Assembly: GCA_041603235.1 (NCBI GenBank)
Contig: JBFIES010000003.1
Span: 186,001-250,000, forward strand
Length of the DNA: 64,000 nucleotides
Direction of reading: 5' to 3'
From: Panacagrimonas sp041603235
Lineage (GTDB): Bacteria > Pseudomonadota > Gammaproteobacteria > Nevskiales > Nevskiaceae
Made by a program: the position numbers and the translations under genes. This document shows, one piece after another, positions 16,698-25,303 of this stretch. Each line of letters starts with the position of its first letter. Within the stretch, counting starts at the first letter, position 1. Below the pieces are notes generated by a model. It was not told where the DNA came from. It was given only the letters and a program-made list of their open reading frames with translations, and ran no database searches.

Positions 16698-17822
16698 ATG
16701 CTCACTGCACAAGATGATCTGATTGGACACCAGCTGCCGACGACGTTTGATCACGTTGGCAACAGCGATCCTGCCTGGATGGAGCGTCTCTGGTACACCG
16801 GACACCCGGTTTCGGGGGCGGACAAGGGCAAGGTTATTTTTGACATTGGTCTGGGATATCACCCCAATCGAAATGTCATGGATGCCTTCGCTGGCGTGAC
16901 GATCGGGAAGACACAGTACAACTTTCGGGCCTCGCGTCGTTTGCGACCCAATCCCCTGGAAACCGCAGTGGGCCCGCTGAAGATCGAAGTGCTAGAAGGC
17001 CTGAAACGGCACCGGCTATCGCTTGAACCCAATGACTCTGGACTCAGCTTTGACATTGAGTTCATCGGGACAATGAACGCGCACGAAGAAGAGCCACATT
17101 TTCGTCGCCGAAGTGGCCGGGTGACCGAACACATGGCCCGCGGCCAACAGTTGGGCGCTTATCGCGGCTGGCTGGAAGTAGACGGAAAGCGCTACCAGAT
17201 CGAGCCGGACACATGGCTGGGGCAACGTGATCATTCATGGGGCATTCGCGCGGAAATGCGAACCGATGAGAGCCATCCACCGGTCACGTTCTATCCGCCG
17301 TTCTTCTACGCATGGACAACGGTGCAGTTCGCCAATCGCGGGTTGCATGTCTTCTTCAAGGAGCGCGCTCCGGGAGACTTCATTTACGTCTCTGGCGAGG
17401 AAGTATTGCCGCTAGGTCACCGGCCGGACCGCTCCAAACGCATGGCAGCTGCAACACACGAAGTGCAGTGGGCTGATGACCCGCATGGGCAGTCTGTTGC
17501 CTCTGCAAAGTTTGAAATGAAGCTGGATGACGGCACCGCGCATCTGCTGGAGATCAAGACATTGCCTGCGCGCTATTTCCTCAAGGGTGGCCTCTACGGC
17601 GGTCTCAATGGCTGGTTTCATGGCGATGACAAGGGAAAGCTGCACATTGAGCATGAGAAGTGGAATCTTGATGACCCGGCAACTCGCAAGTTGGTGCGTA
17701 CCTTGGCCGATCAGGTGATTGAGGTGCGCGTTGGCGACGAGGTCGGCTACGGCATCATGGAGTACGGCGTCGGAAAGGGTTACGCCAAGTACGAGAGCGT
17801 GCAGGCACATCCCGCCATATAA
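16698..17822 (+). CDS. AttH/CrtC-like beta-barrel protein, function unknown
   Basis: The 374-residue protein contains no signal peptide or membrane segment. It is rich in beta-strand-like stretches and Trp/Tyr/His, for example RSGRVTEHMARGQQLGAYRGW, DTWLGQRDHSWGIRAEM and GFYG-like GGLYGGLNGWFHGD. The HSWG and GQRDHSWG motif is typical of the lipocalin-like AttH/CrtC-type hydratases and of related uncharacterised proteins found in steroid and terpene degradation clusters. It could add water to a double bond or act as a binding protein. It is 28 bp upstream of the second AlkB-like hydroxylase gene, so the two probably work on the same hydrophobic substrate. Confidence 0.6.
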   Translation: MLTAQDDLIGHQLPTTFDHVGNSDPAWMERLWYTGHPVSGADKGKVIFDIGLGYHPNRNVMDAFAGVTIGKTQYNFRASRRLRPNPLETAVGPLKIEVLEGLKRHRLSLEPNDSGLSFDIEFIGTMNAHEEEPHFRRRSGRVTEHMARGQQLGAYRGWLEVDGKRYQIEPDTWLGQRDHSWGIRAEMRTDESHPPVTFYPPFFYAWTTVQFANRGLHVFFKERAPGDFIYVSGEEVLPLGHRPDRSKRMAAATHEVQWADDPHGQSVASAKFEMKLDDGTAHLLEIKTLPARYFLKGGLYGGLNGWFHGDDKGKLHIEHEKWNLDDPATRKLVRTLADQVIEVRVGDEVGYGIMEYGVGKGYAKYESVQAHPAI

Positions 17823-17850
17823 GCGAGGCCTGCGGGGAGGAGAATTCCCA

Positions 17851-18975
17851 ATGAGCGATTATCTGAAGTTCTGGCTGATTCCTAACGGCATTGTGGCTGT
17901 CGGCATCGCTGGCTTCGTGTTGGGCGGCGACTGGGTCTGGCTGGGAATTGCAACGTTTCCCGTACTGGCATTGGTCGACAGCCTTTTGCCGCGAAACCTG
18001 CGTCCGCGACATATGCCCAACAGCTTCCTGTCGACCGCGCCGGTGTGGATGGCTGCCATCGGGTCCCTGCTGATCTATTTCTTCGCTGCATGGCGTATCG
18101 CCCAGGGGGACCTTACTGCCTCGCAGATTGTCGGCAGCATTGCTTCACTGATGTGGATATCAGTGGTGCCTGGCGGCCCGGCAGCACACGAGTTATGGCA
18201 TCGCCGGCACAGGCCCTCACGCGTACTGGGTCAGGTGACTCAAATCTGCATGTTCGACGGGATTCGCGATATCGGGCATGTTGTCGGCCACCATATTGAG
18301 GTGTGCACGCCTGAGGATGGCGACACGGCACCACGCGGCCAGACCCTTTACTGGTTCGCCTTGCACGAGCTGTATGTGAGTTTCAGCATCGGATTCAGGC
18401 TAGAAAACCGGTCGCTTAAGCAGCGTGGGCTGAGCTTCTGGAACTGGCGTAACAGGGTGTGGTCCTGGCTGGGTGTGCAGCTCCTGTTTCAGGCGGCAAT
18501 TTTCATGGTGGGCGGTTGGGCTGGGGTCGCGCTCACTGTCACTGGCATGCTCGCGGCGCGCCTGTGGATCGAGTCATTCAATTATTTTCAGCACTACGGC
18601 CTGATCCGCGTCCCGGGTTCAAAAATTGGCAATCGTCACGTCTGGAATCACATGAGCGAGCTCTCTCGCATTGTTTCGTTCGAGATCACCAACCATGCCG
18701 GCCATCACCAAGATTCCTACATGCCCTATCAGAAGCTCGTTCCGCACCAGGAACAGATTCCGATGCCGAGCCTGTTTACCTGCTTTTTTGTGGCCCTGAT
18801 TCCGGCCTTATGGCATCGCAAGATCATCATGCCCGCTCTCAAGCGCTGGGATCTGGAGTACGCCACAGAAGAAGAGCGGGAACTGGCACGCGAGCAGAAT
18901 CGGCGAGCGGGCTGGCCTGATTGGGTTGGCGAGGCCGGTGATCTGGCTGGAAAGGCCGCGACTACGGGCTGTTGA
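17851..18975 (+). CDS. AlkB-family membrane di-iron hydroxylase, copy 2
   Basis: The 374-residue paralogue of the 9577-10707 gene has the histidine boxes at the same positions: HELWH (113-117), HVVGHH (143-148), NYFQHYG and NHAGHH. The following segment CTPEDGDTAPRG is nearer to canonical AlkB than that of copy 1. Six or so membrane helices are visible. The start is ATG 17851, preceded by GGGGAGGAG. Both copies end in Gly-Cys and share a long C-terminal tail with KRWDLEYAT-EE-ELAREQN, so they descend from one duplication. It closes the plus-strand arm of the cluster; the next gene is tRNA-Phe on the other strand. Electron donors are not encoded nearby. Confidence 0.9.
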   Translation: MSDYLKFWLIPNGIVAVGIAGFVLGGDWVWLGIATFPVLALVDSLLPRNLRPRHMPNSFLSTAPVWMAAIGSLLIYFFAAWRIAQGDLTASQIVGSIASLMWISVVPGGPAAHELWHRRHRPSRVLGQVTQICMFDGIRDIGHVVGHHIEVCTPEDGDTAPRGQTLYWFALHELYVSFSIGFRLENRSLKQRGLSFWNWRNRVWSWLGVQLLFQAAIFMVGGWAGVALTVTGMLAARLWIESFNYFQHYGLIRVPGSKIGNRHVWNHMSELSRIVSFEITNHAGHHQDSYMPYQKLVPHQEQIPMPSLFTCFFVALIPALWHRKIIMPALKRWDLEYATEEERELAREQNRRAGWPDWVGEAGDLAGKAATTGC

Positions 18976-19034
18976 TCCGTCAGTAGCGGGGCTGATCGAA
19001 ACCAGCGTTATTGGCATTGCTGCGTAATCTGCAA

Positions 19035-19110
19035 TGGTGGCCGGGGACGGAATCGAACCGCCGACACGAGGATTTTCAATCCTCTGCTCTACCGACTGAG
19101 CTACCCGGCC
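19035..19110 (-). tRNA. tRNA-Phe(GAA)
   Basis: On the minus strand a 76-nt cloverleaf runs from GGCCGGGTAGCTCAG to CCCCGGCCACCA with encoded CCA. The acceptor stem is GGCCGGG/CCCGGCC, the anticodon stem GAGGAT/ATCCTC, and the loop TTGAAAA gives anticodon GAA. The T arm is CGGCGGTTCGATTCCGTC. It lies just downstream of yggX on the same strand, a common gammaproteobacterial arrangement. Confidence 0.97.
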
Positions 19111-19189
19111 ATTTCTACTTATTTTGATCCCTCAGGGCGCTGATGCGTCACAAGAGGGTCGCGCATTAAACCGGCGGCTCGAAGGAGTG

Positions 19190-19474
19190 TCAAGGCGTCC
19201 CTGCATTCTTGGGGGGAACGTAACTGGTTTGCGCCAATTCTCCGCCTCCGAAAAAGTATTTTTCCATTTCTTCGCTGAGGAATTTTCGCGCCTTGGCTTC
19301 GGAGAGTGTCAGGCGATACTCATTGATCAGACGCGTTTGATGCTGGAGCCAGCCTTGCCAGGCTTCTTTCGAGACGTTTTCGAAGATTCGCTTGCCGAGA
19401 TCGCCGGGATAGGGCGGTCGTTCGAGGCCTTCGGCTTCTTTGCCGAGCTTGATGCATTGGACGGTTCGGGACAT
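19190..19474 (-). CDS. yggX: Fe(2+)-trafficking protein YggX
   Basis: The 94-residue protein has the diagnostic YggX N-terminus MSRTVQCIKLGKEAEGLERP, with the single conserved Cys at position 7, followed by PPYPGDLGKRIFENVSKEAW and LINEYRLTLSEAKARKFL. YggX is a small cytoplasmic protein that protects Fe-S clusters from oxidation and supports repair of labile clusters. It follows mutY, whose product also carries a 4Fe-4S cluster; the two genes are often co-transcribed. Here the first 148 bases of yggX lie inside the open frame of mutY. Confidence 0.95.
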   Translation of the reverse strand: MSRTVQCIKLGKEAEGLERPPYPGDLGKRIFENVSKEAWQGWLQHQTRLINEYRLTLSEAKARKFLSEEMEKYFFGGGELAQTSYVPPKNAGTP

Positions 19475-20577
19475 GTTGACTTGCTGATATTGAGATTTGA
19501 TGGCGTGGCCGCCTGAGTTGTTGCTTGGCGAGCGTGTTCCAACAGTTTACGCAATGGCGCGGGCATTCCGGGCCAGAGTTCAGGTTTGTGCAGATCTAGC
19601 CATCTAGATTCAGCTGATTCGTGCACGGATTGCGCCTTTGAATCTACCGTAACCAGGCAGATGCCCAGTTCCAGCTCAAAGTGTGTGAAAGCGTGTCGAA
19701 CTGGCGGCCAGAAGGTGAGTTCCCTCTCATCTCTGGTGTAGCGCTGCGCCAGGCTTTGTGGGGTTTCGTCTCCGATGCTCAGCGGGAGCGACCACAAAGC
19801 GCCCCATATGCCTGCAGGAGGCCGCTTCTCGACCAGAACATGGCCTGCCTCGCTTTGCACGATCAGCGCCCAGCTATGGCGCAGTGGGCGCGCCTTGCGC
19901 GGTTTGGGCGTCGGTAGTTGCGCGGTGAGTCCTTGCTGGCGTGCGATGCAGTCTTCGGCGACGGGGCATTCATTGCATCGTGGTGCGCGCGCGGTGCATA
20001 GCAGGCTGCCCAGATCCATGAGCGACTGGGTGTAGTCGGCGTACCGCGCATTCGGAAGCCGCGCTTCGGCCTGCGCCCACAGGCGCGTCTGTACGAGGGG
20101 TTTTCCGGGCCAGCCTTCTTCTGCGGCATGACGTGCGAGAACACGGCGCACATTGCCGTCGAGAATGGCAAAGCGCTGATCGAAGGCCTGCGCAAGAATG
20201 GCGCCGGCAGTGGATCGGCCGATGCCAGGCAAGCGAATCAGGTCTTCAAAATTGGAAGGGATCTGCGAGCGGTGATGTGTGTGCATCTCGATGGCCGCAC
20301 GGTGAAGATTGCGTCCTCGCGCGTAATAGCCAAGCCCTGCCCAGTGCTGGAGGACCTCATCCAGTGAGGCCTGCGCCAAGGTGGCGACATCCCCGAAGCG
20401 CTGCATGAAGCGCTCAAAGTAGGGGATGACCGTGGCCACCTGGGTTTGTTGCAACATGATCTCGCTCACCCAGACGCGGTAGGGCGAACGGGGCAGCTGC
20501 CAGGGCAGGTTGTGACGGCCATGCGCCTGATGCCAGTCGAGCAGGCGCGAAGAGAAACTGGATGTGATGCGGCTCAT
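19327..20577 (-). CDS. mutY: A/G-specific adenine glycosylase MutY with an extended tail
   Basis: MutY removes adenine mispaired with 8-oxoguanine. All key features are present: catalytic Glu39 in SEIMLQQTQV, helix-hairpin-helix LPGIGRSTAG, catalytic Asp140 in LDGNVRRVLAR, and the 4Fe-4S ligands C194, C201, C204 and C210 (C-X6-C-X2-C-X5-C). The C-terminal Nudix-like domain that reads 8-oxoG runs to about residue 355. The frame then stays open for 148 bases into yggX, giving a 48-residue low-complexity tail (residues 369-416) rich in Ser, Lys and Pro that is plainly the alternative frame of yggX. The start overlaps the stop of the upstream SRPBCC gene by 4 bases. Confidence 0.95.
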   Translation of the reverse strand: MSRITSSFSSRLLDWHQAHGRHNLPWQLPRSPYRVWVSEIMLQQTQVATVIPYFERFMQRFGDVATLAQASLDEVLQHWAGLGYYARGRNLHRAAIEMHTHHRSQIPSNFEDLIRLPGIGRSTAGAILAQAFDQRFAILDGNVRRVLARHAAEEGWPGKPLVQTRLWAQAEARLPNARYADYTQSLMDLGSLLCTARAPRCNECPVAEDCIARQQGLTAQLPTPKPRKARPLRHSWALIVQSEAGHVLVEKRPPAGIWGALWSLPLSIGDETPQSLAQRYTRDERELTFWPPVRHAFTHFELELGICLVTVDSKAQSVHESAESRWLDLHKPELWPGMPAPLRKLLEHARQATTQAATPSNLNISKSTCPEPSNASSSAKKPKASNDRPIPAISASESSKTSRKKPGKAGSSIKRV

Positions 20578-21170
20578 TGGCCAGCTTGATGCTTCTGCGC
20601 CAAAGCTTCCAGACCGGCACTGGTTTGCCTGGCCTCTTCGCGCATCTTGCGTTGAATCAGCCAGGGGCCAATCAATGGTGGCACCCAGAAATCGGGTTCA
20701 AGAGCAGCATCAAAGCGCAGGCAGGTCTTGCCTGCACAGCTCGTGAACAACCATGCCGCCTGTCCGTACCGGAAATCACTGAGCGCAGGAATGACCGATG
20801 CGCTGACGGCACCGCCCTGATCATGGGTGTACGTGGTGAAGCGCATGTCTTGCACTTGATCGAGTGTCCTGCAGAAGAAGCTCACGCATCCGCGAACCTG
20901 CGTCTGTACCCGCTTGCGTTGTGCGGTATCCGGGCCCAGAACCTTCACCTGAACCACCGCCGAATTGATTTCCGGCAGGTGGCTAGGGTCAGAGAACAAT
21001 TGATAGACGGTGTGCGCATCCGCGTCGATGATCACGTCCATGTGAATTTGATAGCGGTGCTGTTCATGGCTGACACGGATCGCGCTGATTTTGTAGGCCC
21101 ATGCTGAGGCCATAAAGCCTAGCGCCAGCACACTCACCACTGGCCAGTAGCGACATCGAAAACCGCTCAT
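20574..21170 (-). CDS. Exported SRPBCC (START-like) domain protein
   Basis: The 198-residue protein has an N-terminal signal peptide (VVSVLALGFMASAWAYKI, cleavage after the Ala-rich end), then a START/polyketide-cyclase-like fold: IDADAHTVYQLFSDPSHLPEINSAV and a C-terminal amphipathic helix MREEARQTSAGLEALAQKH. Such domains bind lipids or hydrophobic ligands; periplasmic versions are uncharacterised. The paired Cys residues (FFCRTLD and SCAGKTC) could form disulfides in the periplasm. The stop overlaps the mutY start by 4 bases, so the two are co-transcribed. Confidence 0.82.
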   Translation of the reverse strand: MSGFRCRYWPVVSVLALGFMASAWAYKISAIRVSHEQHRYQIHMDVIIDADAHTVYQLFSDPSHLPEINSAVVQVKVLGPDTAQRKRVQTQVRGCVSFFCRTLDQVQDMRFTTYTHDQGGAVSASVIPALSDFRYGQAAWLFTSCAGKTCLRFDAALEPDFWVPPLIGPWLIQRKMREEARQTSAGLEALAQKHQAGQ

Positions 21171-21208
21171 CCGCGATCAGTCAGTGCGACCAGACGCGGA
21201 CATGCGGG

Positions 21209-23653
21209 TTATTGTTCTGCAGGTGCCGCTTCAGCTTCGGGTTCAGGCTCGGCCTTCTTGCCGCCGCCAAACAGTTTGTTCAATCCGCGCCCCAGTTCCT
21301 TGTTGAGCTTCTCTGCGGCCTTGGCTTTGAGATCTTCTTGCGTGATGGGCGTGGCTTCTTCGCCATCGGCACCGTCGCCGAGTCCGGTTTTGCCGAGTAG
21401 CTTCTCGGCTACCTTGTCCTTGAGTTCCTGGCCGGCCTTCTGTTTTAGCGCCGACTTCAGATCCAGCTTGTAGCTGGGTGAATACAGGCTGCCCGTCAGC
21501 TTGATGGGAATCGTCAGGCCTGCCAGTTCCTCCAGACCTTTGCCGCCTTGCCCCTTGGAGCTGCCCACGACGGTGGGCGAAGCCAGGTAGTTGATGGTTT
21601 CGTTGACCAGATCGATCTCGCCGCTACCGGCGAGGCGAAACAGGGGGCTTTGTGCATTGAGTTGGTCTGATTTGAGAACGCCGTTGACGATTTTCGCGGC
21701 GAACCCGATGCTGCTGAAATCGGTTTCCTTGGCCTCACCGGCATTGAAGGACTCGCCGCGCAGCGCAGCCTGACCCTGACGCACGATCTGGCCAAGATTG
21801 AAGCCTTTGACCGCACCGTTTTCAAAGTTGAGCGCAACGTCGCCATTCAGATTTCGGCGTGCATCGCCAACCGTCGTGCCACCAGAATTCAAATCCAGTT
21901 TGATGGTGCCCAGTCCGGACAAAAAATCCTTTCCCATGAAATTCTGCAGCATGGGCGCCATCTGCATGGTTGAAAGCGACGTATTGAGTGAATAGCTCGG
22001 CGTGCCGCCCGGGGCAATTTTTGAACTGGTGGAAATCTGCCCGCCGTAGGCCTTGGCGTCGAGCTTTACCACCTTGGGCGCATTTTTGGGGCCATCAACA
22101 CGCAGCCTTACATCCTTGAGTGTTGCTCCCTTGAGTTTGAGTTCGCCTACGTCGAGGGTGCCGCTGGCATTGAGCCCTTCCAGTACCTTGACCGGAATCT
22201 CGGTCTTGTTAAGTTCCTTGCTGCCGGACTTGCTCGGCTTTTCCGCCGGCTTGCTTTCATCCGCTGCGGTGTATCGGTCAGCGTTCAACTGATCAGCCTT
22301 GAGCGCAAATTCCAGTGCCTGGGTCTTGAAATCGCGGACCGCAAAGGCGCCCGTGACGTTTGTGTCGTCCAGACTCAGCTTGAGGTCTTCGAATCGCGCG
22401 GAATTGAAGCTGCCGCTGTAGCGTGTCGAAAGGCTGGCCTTGCTCAGCACGCTGGCGTCGCTGGTCTTGATATCGTCCTGTCCCAAGGTCTTGAGCAAAT
22501 CACGGGGGCTGAACGAGGCCACATCAATTGGCCCGGAAAGGCGAGGGTTGTCGCCGTTGAGGCCTTGTCCGGTGATCGAGGTGCTCACGTTCAGACCTGC
22601 CGCCCTGATCTTGCCGTCATTGAACTTGAGCGTGCCCTGACTGCCGTTGTAGAGCGCGTTGCCGCTGAGCGCGAGCTTCTGGGCGCCGCCGGGAATGGCA
22701 TCACCTGAGGCGTCGGCATCCAGCTTGAGCCCCGCCACTTCAAACTGCTGCTCAGCGAGCGCCGCCTTGAGCTTGCCTGTGAGCGTGCCCTTGGCCGACA
22801 AGTCCGCCATTTGGGTGTCGAAGTCCAGCTTGAGGTCCGAGACATCCACCAGCTGCGTTTCCAGATTGGCCGCGACATTGCCTTCGAGTTTGGCGCTGGC
22901 ATTCATGCCATCGCCCTTGGTGGTCACTGCCAGCGACAGATCACTGATGCTGGCCTTCTGCGCCACCATGTCGGCCAGCACGGTAGCTGACAGCGTCAGG
23001 TCGCCGGACATTTTCTGAGCTTCTGCGATGGCAGAGAGCGAGGCCTCGATATCAATCGGCTTGCCCGGTTGCAGGGCGCCCGTGTCCAGATTGAGCTTCT
23101 CGATGCGATAGGCCTGACCCGTTTGCGCATCGCGATAGCGAATGTTGGCGTCTTTGAGGGCAACGCCGGCAATGTCGATGCTTTCAAGGTCCACCGCTTT
23201 ACCTTCTTCTGAGTCGGTCTGGGCAGGTGTTTCTTCTTCAGATGTCTTGATCAGATCATCCCAGTTCGTGACGCCATTGGCGTCTACTGCCAGATCGAGG
23301 TCAAGACCATTCAGAGTGATGGTGCTGACCTCTACCTTTCGATCCAACAGCAAGGGCATCAACTGGACGCCAACGGCTGCGTTGTCGATGCGCGCCATAG
23401 GTTGTGAGCCAAAACCGGGGGCATTGCTGAAGCTGACGTCATCCAGCTGTACGTTCAGCCAGGGGAAGATGCTCAGCTCGATATTGCCCAGGCTCAGATC
23501 GCGCCCGGTCTGTTTTTTGACCAGTTCGGTGATCTTTCCGCGGTAGTCATTGGGGTCAATGAACTTGGCAGCGATTGCCAGCCCCCCGAACACGAGAACC
23601 ACGAGCGCAACAACAGTGATCAGCAAAATCTTCAGCAGCCGGGCCATAACCAT
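21209..23653 (-). CDS. AsmA family protein (bridge-like lipid transport type)
   Basis: The 814-residue protein has one N-terminal transmembrane anchor (LLKILLITVVALVVLVFGGLAIA), a conserved AsmA N-terminal domain (FIDPNDYRGKITELVKKQTGRDLSLG) and a long periplasmic part of repeating beta segments ending in the AsmA C-terminal domain (GTIKLDLNSGGTTVGDARRNLNGD and GAVKGFNLGQIVRQGQAALR). The final 80 residues are charged and Ala/Glu-rich. AsmA-like proteins influence outer-membrane lipid and protein assembly and are proposed to form hydrophobic grooves for phospholipid transfer. Size is normal for the large AsmA subgroup. A monocistronic gene is likely. Confidence 0.93.
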   Translation of the reverse strand: MVMARLLKILLITVVALVVLVFGGLAIAAKFIDPNDYRGKITELVKKQTGRDLSLGNIELSIFPWLNVQLDDVSFSNAPGFGSQPMARIDNAAVGVQLMPLLLDRKVEVSTITLNGLDLDLAVDANGVTNWDDLIKTSEEETPAQTDSEEGKAVDLESIDIAGVALKDANIRYRDAQTGQAYRIEKLNLDTGALQPGKPIDIEASLSAIAEAQKMSGDLTLSATVLADMVAQKASISDLSLAVTTKGDGMNASAKLEGNVAANLETQLVDVSDLKLDFDTQMADLSAKGTLTGKLKAALAEQQFEVAGLKLDADASGDAIPGGAQKLALSGNALYNGSQGTLKFNDGKIRAAGLNVSTSITGQGLNGDNPRLSGPIDVASFSPRDLLKTLGQDDIKTSDASVLSKASLSTRYSGSFNSARFEDLKLSLDDTNVTGAFAVRDFKTQALEFALKADQLNADRYTAADESKPAEKPSKSGSKELNKTEIPVKVLEGLNASGTLDVGELKLKGATLKDVRLRVDGPKNAPKVVKLDAKAYGGQISTSSKIAPGGTPSYSLNTSLSTMQMAPMLQNFMGKDFLSGLGTIKLDLNSGGTTVGDARRNLNGDVALNFENGAVKGFNLGQIVRQGQAALRGESFNAGEAKETDFSSIGFAAKIVNGVLKSDQLNAQSPLFRLAGSGEIDLVNETINYLASPTVVGSSKGQGGKGLEELAGLTIPIKLTGSLYSPSYKLDLKSALKQKAGQELKDKVAEKLLGKTGLGDGADGEEATPITQEDLKAKAAEKLNKELGRGLNKLFGGGKKAEPEPEAEAAPAEQ

Positions 23654-23719
23654 CTTTCCGTGTTTGCGAGGCGCAAATTGTAGCCTCTCAATGATGAACC
23701 GCCGGCGAGGATCGGGTCT

Positions 23720-25270
23720 TCAGGCTTCAGATCGACGCGAGCGATGAAATCCGTCCAGATCCAATGCCAGCAAGGGCAGGGTCTGTGTCAGAAACTCTTC
23801 CTGTGTTTGATTGAGTTGCGATGTCAGCGCAAGTTCAATCACCGCGACAGTTCGTCCGTGCATCATCAGCGGCAAGACTCGCAATTCAACTGCAGGCACT
23901 TGCCCTAATCCAGCCGAAATATCGAGATAACCTTGGGGTGGCGGCGTCATCCGCCGTTCCACGCCGGTGCGGGCCACTTCGCCGATCAGCCCTTCGCCGA
24001 GGCCGAATTCCCGATGTGAGTCGGTCTGGGTCAGGCCGTATCCGGCGATCAGGCTGGAGCGTCGGTTGCGAACAACGTAGATACAAGCCGCAGCCAGGTT
24101 CACGTGGGGTGCAATTTCTTCAAGTGCCATCGACCCCAATTGTTCGGCGCTTCGCGCAGCAGATAGCTTCAGGCTGAGCTGATAAATGCGATCACGTATC
24201 CACGCGCGTTCTGCGTTATCGCGGGCGTTGCTTTCGAGCAGGCTCTGCCGTTCTCTCTCTGCGATTGCACTGCGTTCGCGAAGGCTCACCACAATTGCGC
24301 AGCCTATTCCCAGGGCGATGAGTATCAGAGCGAACAAACCAACGAGATAGCGACCCAGCGCGATCTGTATCCCTGCACGGTGATGGCTGATGACCAGATC
24401 GAATGCCGGGGATTTTTCGAAGTAGCCACTGTCGACCAGTTCCTGGAGCGGGCGAAAACGCTGGGTTAGGTACTCACGCGTTCCTACAGTGAATGGCGCC
24501 GGCTTTGTGCCCAGGTGCCTGGCGATCTCGGGATGCTTGTTCTGCACGCGATTCTGCGGATTGAGCTGTGCGCCCCAGGGGACGGTTCTGTCCGGGTGTA
24601 TCAGCCAGTAACCTGCCTCATCCAGCATCCAGGACTCACCGTCGTTGGCTGCGAATATGGTGGTCAGGCCCTTGAGCAGAACGTTGCCGCGAAGATTCGC
24701 GACCAGAACATATGCCTGCCCACTGTTCGATTGCAGGCGCATCGACAGTCTTAGGGTCGGATTGATGGGTTTTTCGATCACGCCAAGTTCAACATTCAGA
24801 TCAAACCGCGAGGCGTGCATGACCCCGGGCCGCAATGCGATGGCAGTCGTGAAGTAGTCGCGCTGGGATTTATCCTGCAATCGCGAGGTGGGCACGACGA
24901 CGGGTCCTTCTGACGTACGGTCCACCCGGATCAGTTCAAGGCCATTGGCATCCAGTAAGCGAATCTGTCTGTATTCCCATTTCTGCTTTGCAAAGGCAGA
25001 CATGATGGACTCGACGTAGCCGCGAAATTCAGCTGAGGGCTTTTCGATGTATCCCAGCACGGCTGGCGTGCGCGCGATGACGCCCAGGTCGTGTGCCGAG
25101 GACGTCAGCTCTTGTGAGAGTCTTTCACTGGCAAGTTGCAGGGTGGTTCTGTCGCGATTGATTCTCAGCTCGTTTTCCTGCAGGGCCTGAACGCGCGCGT
25201 ATCCCAGAAAGATCAATGCCACGATCAAGGCCAGTGGCAGGTACAGACGCAGCCAGCGGCGCAAGATCAT
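23720..25270 (-). CDS. Membrane sensor: periplasmic Cache-like domain plus GAF, no output domain
   Basis: The 516-residue protein has an N-terminal membrane helix (YLPLALIVALIFLGYARV), a periplasmic region of about 265 residues with dCache-type features (IRLLDANGLELIRVDR, DKSQRDYFTTAIAL, DEAGYWLIHPD), a second helix (YLVGLFALILIALGIGCAIVVSL), a short coiled coil, and a cytoplasmic GAF domain (residues about 365-505: AAACIYVVRNRRSSLIAGYG, FGLGEGLIGEVARTGVERRM). No histidine kinase, GGDEF, EAL or methyl-accepting domain follows. It may signal by contacting another protein. Neighbours (AsmA, hydrolase) give no clue. Confidence 0.82.
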   Translation of the reverse strand: MILRRWLRLYLPLALIVALIFLGYARVQALQENELRINRDRTTLQLASERLSQELTSSAHDLGVIARTPAVLGYIEKPSAEFRGYVESIMSAFAKQKWEYRQIRLLDANGLELIRVDRTSEGPVVVPTSRLQDKSQRDYFTTAIALRPGVMHASRFDLNVELGVIEKPINPTLRLSMRLQSNSGQAYVLVANLRGNVLLKGLTTIFAANDGESWMLDEAGYWLIHPDRTVPWGAQLNPQNRVQNKHPEIARHLGTKPAPFTVGTREYLTQRFRPLQELVDSGYFEKSPAFDLVISHHRAGIQIALGRYLVGLFALILIALGIGCAIVVSLRERSAIAERERQSLLESNARDNAERAWIRDRIYQLSLKLSAARSAEQLGSMALEEIAPHVNLAAACIYVVRNRRSSLIAGYGLTQTDSHREFGLGEGLIGEVARTGVERRMTPPPQGYLDISAGLGQVPAVELRVLPLMMHGRTVAVIELALTSQLNQTQEEFLTQTLPLLALDLDGFHRSRRSEA

Positions 25271-25303
25271 GGTGATAGAAGCGTCCCAAAAGGCATGTGC
25301 TTG

